DNA from: Eutypa lata
Taxonomy: Eukaryota > Ascomycota > Sordariomycetes > Xylariales > Diatrypaceae
Reading direction: 5' to 3'
DNA: 64,000 nucleotides
NCBI GenBank assembly: GCA_022661535.1
Contig: JAKULF010000008.1
Location: forward strand, 3,286,001 to 3,350,000
Under the pieces are notes generated by a model. The model was given only the letters and a program-made list of their open reading frames with translations. It was not told the DNA's origin and did not search any database. Below, in pieces: positions 53,059-64,000 of this stretch (position 1 is its first letter; each line of letters starts with the position of its first letter). Position numbers and translations under genes: made by a program.

Positions 53059-55297
53059 CTAACCAAGCATAACATCCTCCAGCTGCTCCCTCCCCAAATG
53101 CGGCAGCAGCGCCTCAACAAGGAGGGCGCGACTCCTCGCAATAGCCGGGACCACGCCGTCGATCTGGGCGAGGTTCCCGCGCATAGTCTCCATATGGTCC
53201 GCGACCTGGGCGGCGAGGCCCGCGATCTCAGGGTCGTCCTTTTGGATATCCGCTGTGAATAGACTCCCTTTACTACTGCTACCACCACTAGTTTCGTCCT
53301 TCACATTCCTAACACCACCACTACCACCATCATAATCATCATCATCAGAGTAGTCAGAGTCTATGTGATGATGATACTCAGGCACAAGGCCATGCAACCT
53401 CTTCAGCCTCCCGTTCCGCTCGCGCGCCTGCGCCCGCGCGTTCGCCCCCAGCGTGTGGAGGACGCGGTACTCGCGCTCGAGCTCGCGCTGGGCGCGCTCG
53501 CGCTCGCGGCGCAGGAGGCCGACGCTGTGGAGGAGGGGGTCGAGGGCCGCTTCGAGGTTGCGGATCCCGGCGACTGTGCGCTCGTACTCGAGCTCGTCTG
53601 CCCGTCCTTCATCCCCTCTCCCCCTTTTCCCTACTCCTCCCCCTCCTCCTTCCTTTCCCTTTGCCGCCGTTGTTGTAGATGTGGACGTAGATGGAGGGGG
53701 AGGGGGGAACGGCAGTCCCCGCGCTATTTTCGATTGGAGACGATTGCCGACGGCGTTGAGGGCCGCGGCTGCTTGGGCGCGACGTGTTGGGTTGTCGCCG
53801 AGGCGTAGGAGGACCGGCCGCGAGGCCCCTGCTAGGAGGTCGCCTACGCTGGCGATGGAGGGGCCGTCGAGGGGCCCCATTTCGTCTCGATTATGCCGAG
53901 GGGGACTTGGCGCGTCTGCGTTGCTAGTTCGCGGTACGGCTTGGGTTCGGGTTCGGGCTCTGGAGAGGACTGGGCGGATTGGGCGGATGGCCGTTTGCGT
54001 TTTCGGGGTTGTGACGTTGCTGTTGGGTCGGGATCAGGATCGGGATCGGCGGCTGCTGTTGATTCTTTAGATGGATGCTCAGAGGCTGCTGGTGGGGCTT
54101 CGCGCTCCTTTTGACGTCGACCGCGGGGTTTGTGGTTCGGTTGTGAGGGTCCTTCTTCTGCCGTGTCTTTTGGTTGTGGTGGTCGGCCTCTGCTCTTCGG
54201 CTTATTTTGGGAATCATCTGGTTCTTCTTCTTCTTCTTCTTCTGCATTATGAGAATCTTGTAAGGACGAGCGAGTTTGCTTATGCTTGGGATCCTTGACA
54301 GTATCTTGTTTGGCAGTAGTTGTAGGGGGTTGAAGCGATGGTCGCCCCCTCTTCTTCCTTACTCGTAATTGGGGTTCTTCCTCTGCTTCTGCGTCTGCGT
54401 CGGCCTCGGACACAACTTGTGCATCGGGTGCTAACCGTCTAGCCCTTTTCTTAAGAGGGTTTGGAGCCGACACTTGTTCCGCTTCGCTAGTGGGATTTCC
54501 GTTCCGCGCCGCACGCGGACCTTTTTTCTTCTTCCCTTTAGTCTGCGCTCCGTTCGCTTCAGCTTCTGAAGCAGCCTCTTCTGAATTTATGGAAGGACGA
54601 CCACGGCCCCTCCGTCGTGATGGGCTGTGCGGTTCCTCGGGCTCTTCCCCGTCCTCTCATCTTCAACCATCCTGTCAGGACTCGTCTTGGATTTCCGAGG
54701 ACTCTTGTACCATTCACCTGTTGGCTGACGGTCCCGACCACTACGTCTGAGTAGGCTCGAGTTCCCCTCATTCTCGTCGTCCGCTTCCTCTGCTGCGGTT
54801 TCTTGGGGCTCCGTGGCGTTTGGCGCCCCTTTTCGCGGAGGCCGGCCTCTCCTTTTTGGTGGTGTAATTTCTGGCTCTGGCTCTGGCTCTGGCTCTGGGT
54901 TAATTTCGACAGTTTGCGACTGTGCCTGTGCCTGTGACTGTGATAATGAAGGGCGACCTCGCTTCTTCTTCTTCGTGGGCTGTGATTGTTCTGGTCTCGC
55001 TTCAGGTTCTGGTTCGGGCTGTGGTTGGGATGAAGCGTCTGTCCTTGTCGGCCGTCCCCGCTTTCTTGGACGCGCCTCCTCTTCCATGTTTGATTCCTCT
55101 ACGTTGGAAGTAGCTGCTCCTAATCCCCCTTCTCTCGTAAGGGTAAGCTGTTGGGAGTTTGACGCGTCCTGTCCGTCGTTGCGCGACGCGTTGGCTCGTC
55201 GTCCACGCTTACGTTTCTGGTTCGCAGTTTCCGGAGCCTGGGAATATGTTAGAGAAGAATCTTAAGATCAAAATAAGGAGAAGGTAAGACAAACCAT
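53059..55297 (-). CDS. fta7: CENP-Q / Fta7-like inner-kinetochore protein with multiple AT-hooks
   Basis: Subunit of the COMA part of the constitutive centromere-associated network. The first exon appears to be only the ATG at 55295-55297, followed by a 57-nt intron (55238-55294) and exon 55237-53059, which begins APETANQKRKRGRR. The N-terminal 450 residues carry about eight AT-hook-like cores (RKRGRP, KKKRGRPSL, KRRGRPPR, RGRGRPS, KKRGRPSL, KSRGRPPQ, KPRGRR) separated by Glu/Pro-Gln linkers. The C-terminal 270 residues are the CENP-Q domain: GPSIASVGDLLAG, a charged coiled coil (LLRRERERAQRELEREY), and a final LVEALLPHLGREQLEDVML. Frame breaks at 53871-53878 and 54652-54660 each need one base; the result is 727 residues. 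Confidence 0.82.
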
Positions 55298-56062
55298 GAG
55301 TTGTGACTTGAATTAGACCTTGGCAACTGCTAGAAGCTTGGAGTTCCGGTTAATTCATCATGCAGTCGCGACTCGCGACCCAACCCAACTGCCAACTTAC
55401 ATACGCAATTGCTGTCTAACGTGTGGCTGCTGTGGCTGATGTCAATTAATTGATGCTCGAAACAGTGAAACAAGCCGCATTGATTACATAGACTCGGGCA
55501 CATGTAAGCTGCTCTATGTAGTTAGACATGGTCATAGCTCCCGGAAGTCTTGATAAGGTAATTTTTGAGTTCTCCACACCAGAAGCTCCAGTTTCGTGGA
55601 TTTGGTAAGATTGACCCAGTCTTGGCAATGAAGGACTTTTGAGTTGTTGGTACCATAGGCTGCATAGAGTCTAAAATCACAAAAATGATGGGGAACCGAG
55701 CCTGACAGTATTTCTTGTTAGTAGTACGAAGTAGTAGCGTCCGCTGATTAGTTATCAATTGAGGAGATAGGATAGGTGTCTACATAGATAGCTAATCCAT
55801 TTCATCGTCGTTCCTTGTTCAAGTCTTTTTTCCAGTGACTGAAACTATTCTGGTATCAGATTCTACGTAAGACCTGTCTCATTCGTCCGAGTTAAAATCA
55901 TCTCCCCCTCCCCCATTACATCATCTTATAATTGATGAATATCTGCTGAGGCTCGTCGTCGTATAACAGCTTAGGCATTTACTATCGATTTTCCGGTCGA
56001 CAAGAAGGATAACCTTTTCCATATTCCCATTCCTGTTCTCTATAGTTTCAACCACCGCGAAA
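55298..56062. promoter_or_regulatory. Divergent promoter region, CENP-Q and thioredoxin-like gene
   Basis: 0.77 kb between oppositely transcribed conserved genes. No gene or repeat is recognised. Confidence 0.45.
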
Positions 56063-56979
56063 ATGCGATTCTCCACAGCCGCCGCTCTGTTCGGCCTGCC
56101 GTTATTGGCTGTTGCCGACGTTCCCGAATACCAGGCGCAATTCCAAGAAGTCCTCGGCCCATATATTGACAAGATCAAGCCTTATATCCCGAACCCTAAC
56201 AAGCATGATCCCATTGGAGCTGCGGAGGCCAAGGCTGGATCGTTGAATCTCGATATCCTGACCATAAACAACTGGAACAGCACTCTATTTGGGCCTGTGA
56301 CGCCGGAAACTACGACACCAGTAGAATGGTGGGTTCTATTCACTGGCGGAAACAAAACCTGCTTTGGTAAGGATCCTCATGAATTACTTGGTTATTGTAG
56401 TGAGAATATCGCAATGAAGATTGCTAACATCGATTAGGTAAATGCGGTAGAGTCGAGGAAGCTTTCAACCAGACGGCTGCTAAATTTGCTCTCGAACCGA
56501 ACTCTCCCCACACCGCCTTGATCAACTGCGACAACCAGCCCGTCCTCTGCAACGCCTGGTCCGCCCCCACTGGCGCTTTCTGGATCTTCGAGATGCTGCC
56601 CGCTCCCGCTCCTATCAACATCTGGACCAAGCGCTTCAACATGACCACCGTGACATCCGACGACTTCGTTCAGCTACACCAGGATGGCTTCAAGTCGTCC
56701 GCTCACCTGCACGATGGGTTCTTCCACCCATACAACGGCAAGCTGGCCGAGTTCGGTCTTTCTACCGCCGTGGGCTATGCTCTTTGGATCATGAATGCTA
56801 TCCCTAGCTGGGCCTTTATGGTCGGTGTCTCTATGCTCAGTCGGAGCATGATGTAAGATAACACCCACCTCTATCCTTCTATCGTACCCTTAGTCTAACA
56901 TAGCAACAGGTCAAACCGTATGCAAAACCAGGCGGGTGGCCCTCGCCCGGCCGCTGCCGGCCAAGCTGCGCCGCGATAA
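56063..56979 (+). CDS. Thioredoxin-like secretory-pathway membrane protein, conserved in ascomycetes
   Basis: Exons 56063-56366, 56438-56852 and 56910-56979 give 262 residues, frame intact. There is a signal peptide (MRFSTAAALFGLPLLAVA), then a conserved PYIPNPNKHDPI stretch. A thioredoxin-like core follows: VEWWVLFTGGNKTCFGKCGRV places two Cys four apart after a beta strand, then FALEPNSPHTALINCDNQPVLCNAW. A hydrophobic segment near residues 215-240 (YALWIMNAIPSWAFMVGVSM) should anchor it, with a short basic cytosolic tail. It is probably ER-resident and oxidoreductase-like, but the CxxxC spacing differs from the classical CxxC, so activity is uncertain. Neighbours on both sides are kinetochore genes, with no evident functional link. 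Confidence 0.75.
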
Positions 56980-57168
56980 AAAACTAGGGATTGGAATGGG
57001 ACATGTTAAGTGTCAGGTGATGATACCGGTGGCTTGGGTTGAGTATGGGTTAGGAAGGGAAGAGTGAGGAATTGGTTATGTGGGATACTGCCATATGGTT
57101 TAGACTTTCGTTGAGCTGTATCTGTAGTTATAATGTTCGTAATTGTATCATGAAATCGGTGTCACCGC

Positions 57169-57805
57169 TCAACCATTCTGCTTGCATATATCTTGTATGC
57201 TTTGAAGACCGTCTAGAACCTCGGTTGCTAGATTTGGGTTGGCGAGCCGACCATAACGTAGATCGCTCATATTACCAACTGTCTGCTTGATGGATTCAAG
57301 TAGCGAAGCTTCCTCCTCTTCTAGTTTCTTTATTTCTTGTTCCATGTCATTGGAGGCATCTTCCAATTCAGGCAGAATGGACAGTAAGTCGTGAGATTTC
57401 GGCCGTATCGTATTGGAGGTAGGTCCGAATAGCTATACATCCGTTTTATGATTAGCTTCCATATTTTATACCCTCTGCACACGCTACGTACACAGGGTCT
57501 AGACATACAGTTCGCTCGATTTCAATCTCATCATCCTGCTCTTCTTGCTCCGCCTCTCGTCTCTCTTTGATCACTTGCCGGCGCAATGCCTTGCCCTGTC
57601 TGACTTGAGCGCTGATGTTCTCGGACACGCTATCGACGATTGCGTTCCGCTGCTGCTGCAGGTCTCGATAGAGGGCTCGGACCCGGGGCGATGACTGCTG
57701 TGACTTGGGAAAGAACGAAGTGAATTCCTGCAAGGAGAGGAAGTCGGGAAGTCGCGCCGGCAGCAGTAGATAGTTGCTCAGAATGGTTGCTTCGTTGGGC
57801 GCCAT
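57169..57805 (-). CDS. NKP2: Cnl2/Nkp2 family inner-kinetochore protein
   Basis: Small subunit of the fungal centromere-associated network, working beside the COMA complex. Exon 1 is 57509-57805 and exon 2 57169-57432, joined by a 76-nt intron; the product is 186 residues with a clean frame. The N-terminus is diagnostic: APNEATILSNYLLLPARLPD, then LQEFTSFFPKSQQSSPRV and ALYRDLQQQRNAIVDSV. A basic/acidic helical region (KALRRQVIKERREAEQEEQ) leads into a coiled-coil C-terminus (DMEQEIKKLEEEEASLLESI) and ends DGLQSIQDICKQNG. It is convergent with the thioredoxin-like gene and divergent from Eaf3. Confidence 0.88.
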
Positions 57806-58376
57806 TGTTTCGTTTGTTGATTACCTAAGAAGGGCGTTCCTTGATAGAACTTGTGTAACAAATCTCCTCAACTCCCCTCTCGTCTGGCTATAAATTCTAC
57901 GAGTTAATAGGTTAGATATAGTTCCGAGATAAGTGACGTAGAAATGCAATGTAGGGTCTAATATTTGGAGCTCTAGGTGCTAAGTACAGTCAATTCACTT
58001 AAGCGAAGTCGCGTTCTAGAGCGCGTCCGAGCTTTATCCACTTAAACGATAATCCCTGTCTCGCGATTGCGATTTCCCATTCTTCGATATCGGATCCTCA
58101 TCTTGCCTCCTACATAGCAACGGCGACTTGCACTGTTACGTGCCTAGGCAATCTCGTATGAGAGACCTCAAATCACCCTAGCGACGAATAACGATCCGTT
58201 TCAGTGCCCTGTCTCTCGGCCTGGACTAACTTGAACTTGGTCGCTACCTAGTAAGGTACTTACTACTATCTACCACCTTTCTCATTCCGTCTACATACCT
58301 CCACTGGACTCTGTGCTCACCCAACAACTACCAGATACCACAACAACCAACCACTAGCAAGAAGGGGCCAGTCATC
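57806..58376. promoter_or_regulatory. Divergent promoter region, Nkp2 and Eaf3
   Basis: 0.57 kb between two divergently read chromatin/kinetochore genes. No additional feature is recognised. Confidence 0.45.
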
Positions 58377-58907
58377 ATGGCGCCTTCGAAGCACAACCAT
58401 GCGCCTCCGTACGCCAAAGATGAGAAGGTCCTCTGTTTCCATGGGGACCTGATGTACGAGGCGAAGATCATCGACATCCGCCAGACAGCGTCAACGACCT
58501 CGTCCACGTCGGGCGGTAGCGGCGGCGGCGGCAACAAGGAAGGCGGCAGCAGCAGCAAGTCGTCCGGCGGCAACCCGGCCGACGACGTCATGTACCGCGT
58601 GCACTACAAGGGTTGGAAGGCCAGCTGGGACGACTGGGTGACGGCGGACCGCATCCGCAAGTTCACCGACGACAACAAGCAGCTTGCGAGCCAGCTCCGC
58701 GCCCAGGCCACCATGCGCACCCAGGGTCACCACGGCGGCCACGGCAAGGGTGGTCCTACCATCACCGGCGGCAAGAAGGGTGGCGGTCCCGCGGGCAAGG
58801 CCGGCTCCGAGATGAGCTCCGCTAGGGGCAGTGAGGAGCGCGCCGCTGGCTCCTCTAGCTTTGCCGGACGTGGTCCGAGACGGGGTCGGGATTACGAACT
58901 CGAGAGT
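58377..58907 (+). CDS. EAF3: Eaf3/MRG15 chromatin protein, chromo-barrel exon only (3' part missing)
   Basis: Subunit of NuA4 acetyltransferase and Rpd3S-type deacetylase complexes that reads methylated H3K36. The exon encodes MAPSKHNHAPPYAKDEKVLC and a chromo barrel (CFHGDLMYEAKIIDI, VMYRVHYKGWKASWDDWV, RIRKFTDDNKQLASQL). The barrel is split by a Gly/Ser insertion of about 30 residues, and a basic Gly-rich linker ending RGRDYELES follows. A consensus donor GTAAGT begins at 58908. In related fungi the next exon encodes the MRG domain (about 180 residues), but no such sequence occurs in the remaining 5 kb. The gene is therefore interrupted, truncated, or separated from its partner exon by assembly. 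Confidence 0.85.
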
Positions 58908-61435
58908 GTAAGTTCATTGTTTATTTTTTGTGTTTGTTTCCTTTGTTCTTATCCTGGTTTGTATTGAGTCGTCTGCAAAAATGTCATGCGTGATATGTCC
59001 TAGAGTACCATCGGAACCCGGAGTCCCTCGGAATCGGAATGCCCTGGATTATAACTTGAAGAGGATCCTCGTATCCTTCCGTAACGAAATTTAACTCGAA
59101 AGGGGCATTAAAATCCATGATGTCCCGAGTATCGTACCATAAGGTGGGAGAATAAAGAACGACTTAATCATAAGCCGCCTGGTATAGTTCAAGTTCGTCT
59201 TAAGGCACTACGGTTGCTAGGATGTTGGAACACCTGGCAACTTGATCTCATGTACTAAGTTGAAACTCGACTACACTGAGGAGCTTTACGTATGGCATGC
59301 CCTCATAATATGTTTCATCCAGATCTGAGATCAGGAATTCTAGAGAGAAGGTTTACGAGGTTTCCCTTACAGACCAGCCAACTCCTCACATACTCTACCT
59401 AGGGAAATGCTACAGCTTCAGGCTGCTATGGCGCCAGCTATGGATTGTCAATGCTACATTTTCCGTTGACAGGGGAAATCCTGGAACCTTTCGCTGTCTA
59501 ATAACCGGACTAAGAGAAGAAAGAGCGTATGTCTATATGGAAGCAGGCGCCTACCATTGTATGGGTGGTGTACTACTTTCAAGTTCCAGGCTGTTGAGAC
59601 ACTGAGATGAGAAGGATTTCTGCATTAGCTAAAGATGTTGAAGGAAATTCATCTTTCTATCTGGTTCTCACGTTGTCCTTTATCGCAACAGCTGTCCTTG
59701 AACTTGAGGAATTAGGCAGAAACCCCATATCGCCTTAAAGAACTGCTAGACCTCAAAGTACATGCCTGAGGACAACCTTTGGAATATGGTACAAGTGGAG
59801 CTGCTATATCAAACAGACACCTATCTGGATAATTAACTTTGTCCTTGCCCTTCAAGATCGTTCCCTTATCATCATCGTCCCCGTCATGGGTAGGCCCAAC
59901 ACCTCACCCATATCTAAAGCCTTTTCAGGAGAAATCTCTTGGATGTCAAGAGTCGCAATGTGTTCAGTGACAGCAAGAACATTGATGGCTCCTGAGAACA
60001 CACTATAAGGGGCGAATAATACCAAAAACACGAAAAGCGTCCAAGTAGAAGTGCAATTTAGCGTTGCCTTAGGGAATAACGCCTGTTGAGAACCAACATC
60101 ATATGCGACCAGGAGGTCTAATAGGCATTCGAGCAAAGGAAGAGGACTTTATTGCGAGCTCAGAGGTACGGCTATGTGCATACTAGGAAATAGATGAGAA
60201 TCGGCATCACTAAGAACGGAATAGGTTGATAAAAACGACGATTTTAACAATGCGAAGGAACACGTTGTCTACGGAGTGCCTCCCGCCTCCCCATGATGGT
60301 TCACGTTCGACCTCGTGATAACATTCAACTATCTCGTTTTCATTGAGAGCGATATCCATCTCACCACTTCAGCCTACGAACTTCCTGCTCTTAAATGGAC
60401 ATGGATTCCTTGTCTCCAGGGTGTCGTGCCTTTCAAGTCTTTAGCAATCTCAACACTTTCCATCTCGGGGAAATCGATGTCTTACATCATTGATGTACTC
60501 ATCTGTTCTGAACTTAGGAATAGCAATTCCCTCATTCATGGGGGCTGTTTCTGCGGGACTTATAGGGCTACTCAGTATGTGGCAGTCTAAAAGGGGTCTA
60601 GCATATTGAACAAAGGCCTTACACTTCTTTTGGAATCAAACCCTTGTGTCCCTGCCCAGTCCTGGGATCAAAGCATCCCACGCCTCATCAACATTGTCTA
60701 CGACCCATATTATCCACCTCTCGTTGAATGAGTCCAACACTGTGATTCACAGTTATGTTTCAACCGATATATGCTTCTAATCGACTGGAGTATGTGCTGT
60801 CTGTTCCTACTAGACAGGGGCTCAGTACTTGGTATCATAGTCTGGCATCGTGGTTACACCAATCCATTGTCGTACGGCCTGCATCCTACGATATTCCGAA
60901 CACTGGACACCACTTCACACATTACTCCTTGAATATGAGGTGTTACCACGACTTGGTATTATGATTTGACAAATCTGCCATGTCCAAACCATCTGTTCTC
61001 TCTAGCTAGGATCTATCGTCAAAGTTTAGTATTGCGACTTCGCTACACTTGTTGGAGGAGGACCAGCACCTTTCTCCATTCAAGCTATGCCATCTGCTTC
61101 TTCCTAGCTTAACGCTCTAGCTTTGGACCTTTACCCTGTTGAATCTACCACTCAGCCATGAGTGTTTTACACTCCACATATGTTATCCATCCTCTGCCAT
61201 GAATGGCGCTGCTTGAGGCCCCAGGTTGTTTTTTACCCTTTGACGCCCTATACGACACTATCAGTTCTTTAGACATGCTTAGAGTTGTCTCCCCATTATG
61301 ACTCTGCATGGTTTGTTGTCAGGAGACTTATGATCCCCTACGGCTGTAAGAGCGTCTGCTCTCATTTGGGAAATGGGCCATTGGTGTGTCTAAATTACTG
61401 CTTGGTGGACCTACATCATTATACGACTAGCATAT
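58908..61435. other. Gene-free stretch where the Eaf3 MRG exon is expected
   Basis: 2.5 kb with stops in all frames and only short open runs (for example 59852-60136 on minus and 60315-60590 on plus) that resemble nothing. It begins with a valid intron donor. I did not find terminal repeats, a target duplication or a transposase. It is likely inserted or misjoined DNA. Confidence 0.4.
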
Positions 61436-62120
61436 CGCGTGCTCTTTCCTAAAAAAGGGGTCGACGAAATATCCGCATTATGACTTGGACTGCCTGTATT
61501 CTTTGGCAACTACCTAGATAGCAGGCTTTTCTCACATAGTGGTTGGCGAATCATATATGACGGCTCGCTAGGCCTGTGTCTCTTACTACTATAGCACGTT
61601 GTTTGTTATGACACTGGCAGATTGGGACCCTCCAGCCATAATTATATTTGGTCACTTTGGAGTCTAAGGTGCGCCTTAGATCTCTGTGTCTTTCTTAGGA
61701 CATGCTGGCACAGTTGGTGGTAGAACGTTAGCAGTAGGCTTTGCAGCCGAGTTGGTGTTGTGATGAACAAGTCGTGATGCGCGTGCTCCTTCTCGAATAG
61801 GGGCCGGCATCAGTATTACGCCTTGAGTAACCCACCTGTGCCCTAGGATGCACGAACCGCGTGCTCCTTCTTGAAAGGGGTCGGCGAAATATCTACATTG
61901 TGACATGACAGACTTATTATGCCCTATAGCTATAGCGCGTGCTCCTTCTCGGAAAGGGGTCGGCGATATACATTTGGCTACAGCCAGTCGAGTATACGGA
62001 ACATCTACGTGCTCCTTCTCGAGCAGTGGTCAAGGATATGTGCACATTGAGAATTGAATACCCTACCACCGGAGACTATCGCGTGCTCCTTCTCGAAAGG
62101 GGTCAATGATGTCGTTACGC
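61436..62120. repeat. Irregular array of a hairpin-forming repeat, six copies
   Basis: A core of about 36 bases, best seen as CGCGTGCTCCTTCTCGAAAG followed by GGGTCGGCGAAATAT, starts at 61436, 61780, 61858, 61936, 62006 and 62080. The last five are spaced 78, 78, 70 and 74 bases; the first is an outlier. Each core can fold: CTCCTT pairs with AAGGGG around a five-base loop, and outer CGC/GCG bases extend the stem. The segments between copies are unlike one another. On the minus strand some copies read as PFREGAR-like peptides, but spacing changes break the frame, so coding is not supported. Confidence 0.75.
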
Positions 62121-62491
62121 CGCAGTTTGTCTGGTCCACGGACCCGCATCCTTCCGCTTTTAAGCATGCAAACTGAATTTAATATTTCAGTCACACTACC
62201 TACTACCTTTCCCGCATCCGAGGATTCTACTTCACCCTCCACCCATCCTATCTCTCTACCAACTTTCTTCACCACCAACACCTTGACTTGGTTCCTCTTC
62301 CCACCACACTACTTGATTCCTTGACCAAGCAGCCTCTTGTGGGCTTTCTTTATCGTCTGCAGCTTGACTTCAATTCCTTCTATTTTCATACTGGTTCTTC
62401 ACCTGACTAGTATTACTGCTGGTTATCTTTCTTAGCCGAGCCTTGACGTTCACTTCTTTTTTACATCTCACATTGCGGATCATCTGGCCAT

Positions 62492-62845
62492 TCTGAATCT
62501 CACTCGTCGACTCTGAATCTCACTCGACGATTCTAACTCTCACTCGACGATTCTAACTCTCACTCGACGATTCTAACTCTCACTTGACGACTGCCACTCA
62601 CTTGACGAACGTCACTCTCACGCAACAATTTCGACAAATCTGAGTAGTACTTGACTGATTTCAGTATTACTCAATAAGTCTCAATTTCACTTGAAGATTC
62701 TAGATCTCATTTGATGATTATCCCACCTGGCAATTATCAGTCCCACTCGACGGTTACTACAATCTCACTCCGACGATTACTCAAACTCACTCGACGATTA
62801 CTCAAACTCACTCGACGATTATTCACACTCACTCGACGATCACCA
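62492..62845. repeat. Minisatellite with a CACTCGACGATT core
   Basis: About 20-base units (CTCACTCGACGATTCTAACT) repeat four to five times at 62497-62595. They then degrade and return as 22-23-base units with ACTCACTCGACGATTACTCA at 62754-62845. The array lies directly upstream of the open frame starting at 62905. Confidence 0.85.
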
Positions 62846-62904
62846 TACACACCTGTTGATCATCAATATTCTTTTATCTCAAACTTGATTAACCTCCCTT
62901 CGTC

Positions 62905-64000
62905 ATGAACCCGAACAATCGTCAAGATGAGTCAGATGTGCCTCAAAACCAAGCTAGTAGTGGTTCCAAGGCTGGTGCGGATGATGATGCTCTTCAAGAC
63001 CAGATTGCAGCTGGTCCCGTGGCTGGTGTAGCAAATGCGGATGCAAACCCAAGTCAACCTGGGAGCGGACATACCCGGGATGTTGATTCGCCTAAGGCCC
63101 CAATTCCGTCGCGTTTCAAACAGACATCCATTGGAAGTTGGCTCAGGGCTGGCCAGGGCGAGGATGAAGTCCGTGTTCAGATTAAGGCTCGTAATACAAA
63201 GCCTAAAGCCAGAACTAACGTGCCCAACGGGCCATCTGTCCTGGACCTTCTGAAGAATGCTGAAAAGAAGTCGTCACCAACCAAGTCACCAGACACGTCT
63301 GCACCTAGTGCACCTGCACCTACTGGATCTTTGGTAGCCCAGGCTACCGTTCAATCCCCAGCATTGGTTTCATCTACTTCGGTACCAAGTACCTCAGGGT
63401 ATCCTGTGCCTTCTTCATCAATGCCAATTCAATCTGGTCCAAGACCTGGCTTTACAATCAAGCCCGCATCAAACGCGCCATCATTTCCTAGATTTGATAC
63501 ATCATCAATTCACCCTGCAGCATCTTCTGCATCTTCTGCCTTTACGACCCAGACTGGTCCATCATTTCCGGTACCTGCTGCTTCGTCAAATCAAATTTCA
63601 CCACCACTTGACGCACCTTCCAATTTGTCGACACCAAAATTTACCTCCTCATTTCCTGGACCTTCTACGTCCAGTGCACAAACAACTCAAAATCAATCAG
63701 TGCCTTCTGCATCATCCATCAACGGCACCCCATCATTTCCCGTCCCCTTCTCAACATCAACTGATAATTCATCTCTTTTTCCTGAACCTTCTTCATCATC
63801 AACAACTCGCACTGCGCCATCACTTCTAGTGCCTTCTGCGTCATCAACTTCTGCAGTTGCAACATCAATTTCAAGGCCTTTTGCATCGCCTTCAATCAAC
63901 GATCCGTCTCCATCTTCGGCACCTTCTCAATTGTCGACACCTTCCACACTGTTGTCAATTGGGGTTGTATCCAAGAGCTCTGATCCTGCAGACTCTACAA
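62905..64000 (+). CDS. Ser/Pro/Thr-rich open reading frame, 3' end outside window
   Basis: An ATG at 62905 opens a frame of 365 codons with no stop before the window ends, so this is a partial gene. It starts MNPNNRQDESDVPQNQASSG and has a more ordered patch near residues 70-120 (SRFKQTSIGSWLRAGQGEDE, VLDLLKNAEKK). It then becomes low complexity, with repeated PSFPVP/ASS and VPSASS phrases. Codons end mostly in A or T (TCA, GCA, CCA, CCT), unlike the C/G-ending codons of Eaf3 and methionine synthase nearby. No domain is recognised. The composition and the flanking repeats suggest it belongs to inserted or fast-evolving DNA. Confidence 0.6.
   Translation, partial: MNPNNRQDESDVPQNQASSGSKAGADDDALQDQIAAGPVAGVANADANPSQPGSGHTRDVDSPKAPIPSRFKQTSIGSWLRAGQGEDEVRVQIKARNTKPKARTNVPNGPSVLDLLKNAEKKSSPTKSPDTSAPSAPAPTGSLVAQATVQSPALVSSTSVPSTSGYPVPSSSMPIQSGPRPGFTIKPASNAPSFPRFDTSSIHPAASSASSAFTTQTGPSFPVPAASSNQISPPLDAPSNLSTPKFTSSFPGPSTSSAQTTQNQSVPSASSINGTPSFPVPFSTSTDNSSLFPEPSSSSTTRTAPSLLVPSASSTSAVATSISRPFASPSINDPSPSSAPSQLSTPSTLLSIGVVSKSSDPADST

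Overview
The window is nuclear DNA of a filamentous ascomycete, most likely a Sordariomycete. Genes carry short GT-AG introns of about 45-70 nt, intergenic DNA contains scattered TACCTACC/GGTAGGTA tracts, and the recognisable proteins belong to Pezizomycotina families: O-methyltransferase, laccase, NmrA-like, Zn2Cys6 regulator, CENP-Q, Nkp2 and Eaf3. Exon joins, lengths and frames were worked out by hand; no alignment or search was run.

Positions 1-31.4 kb are an accessory, metabolism-like region. It holds a membrane P450 (-), a SAM O-methyltransferase (+), a small repeat-tailed protein (-), an HNH-like/phosphotransferase fusion (+), an acyl-protein-thioesterase-like hydrolase (+), a small secreted protein (-), an MFS transporter (+) convergent with a laccase (-), a large disordered protein (-), two NmrA/isoflavone-reductase-like enzymes (- and +) and a Zn2Cys6 regulator (-) whose middle is missing. 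P450, methyltransferase, laccase, reductases, MFS and regulator would suit tailoring, export and control of a secondary metabolite, but no backbone synthase is visible.

Positions 34-58.9 kb are mainly conserved: cobalamin-independent methionine synthase, a Ser/Thr-rich secreted protein, a small secreted repeat protein, a 1,430-residue disordered protein, the AT-hook CENP-Q kinetochore subunit, a thioredoxin-like secretory protein, the Nkp2 kinetochore subunit and the chromo-barrel exon of Eaf3. CENP-Q and Nkp2 lie within 5 kb and belong to the same inner-kinetochore assembly.

From 58.9 kb to the end the sequence changes. The Eaf3 MRG domain never appears. Instead there is about 4 kb without genes, an irregular array of hairpin-forming repeats, a 20-bp minisatellite and a Ser/Pro-rich open frame running off the window with different codon choice. 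This looks like an insertion or a misjoin.

A theme across the window is small indels. About twenty sites in a dozen genes, including methionine synthase, need a one- or two-base correction to restore the family frame, mostly a base missing from a short homopolymer. Unpolished consensus is more likely than mass pseudogenisation, so the affected genes are annotated across the breaks.
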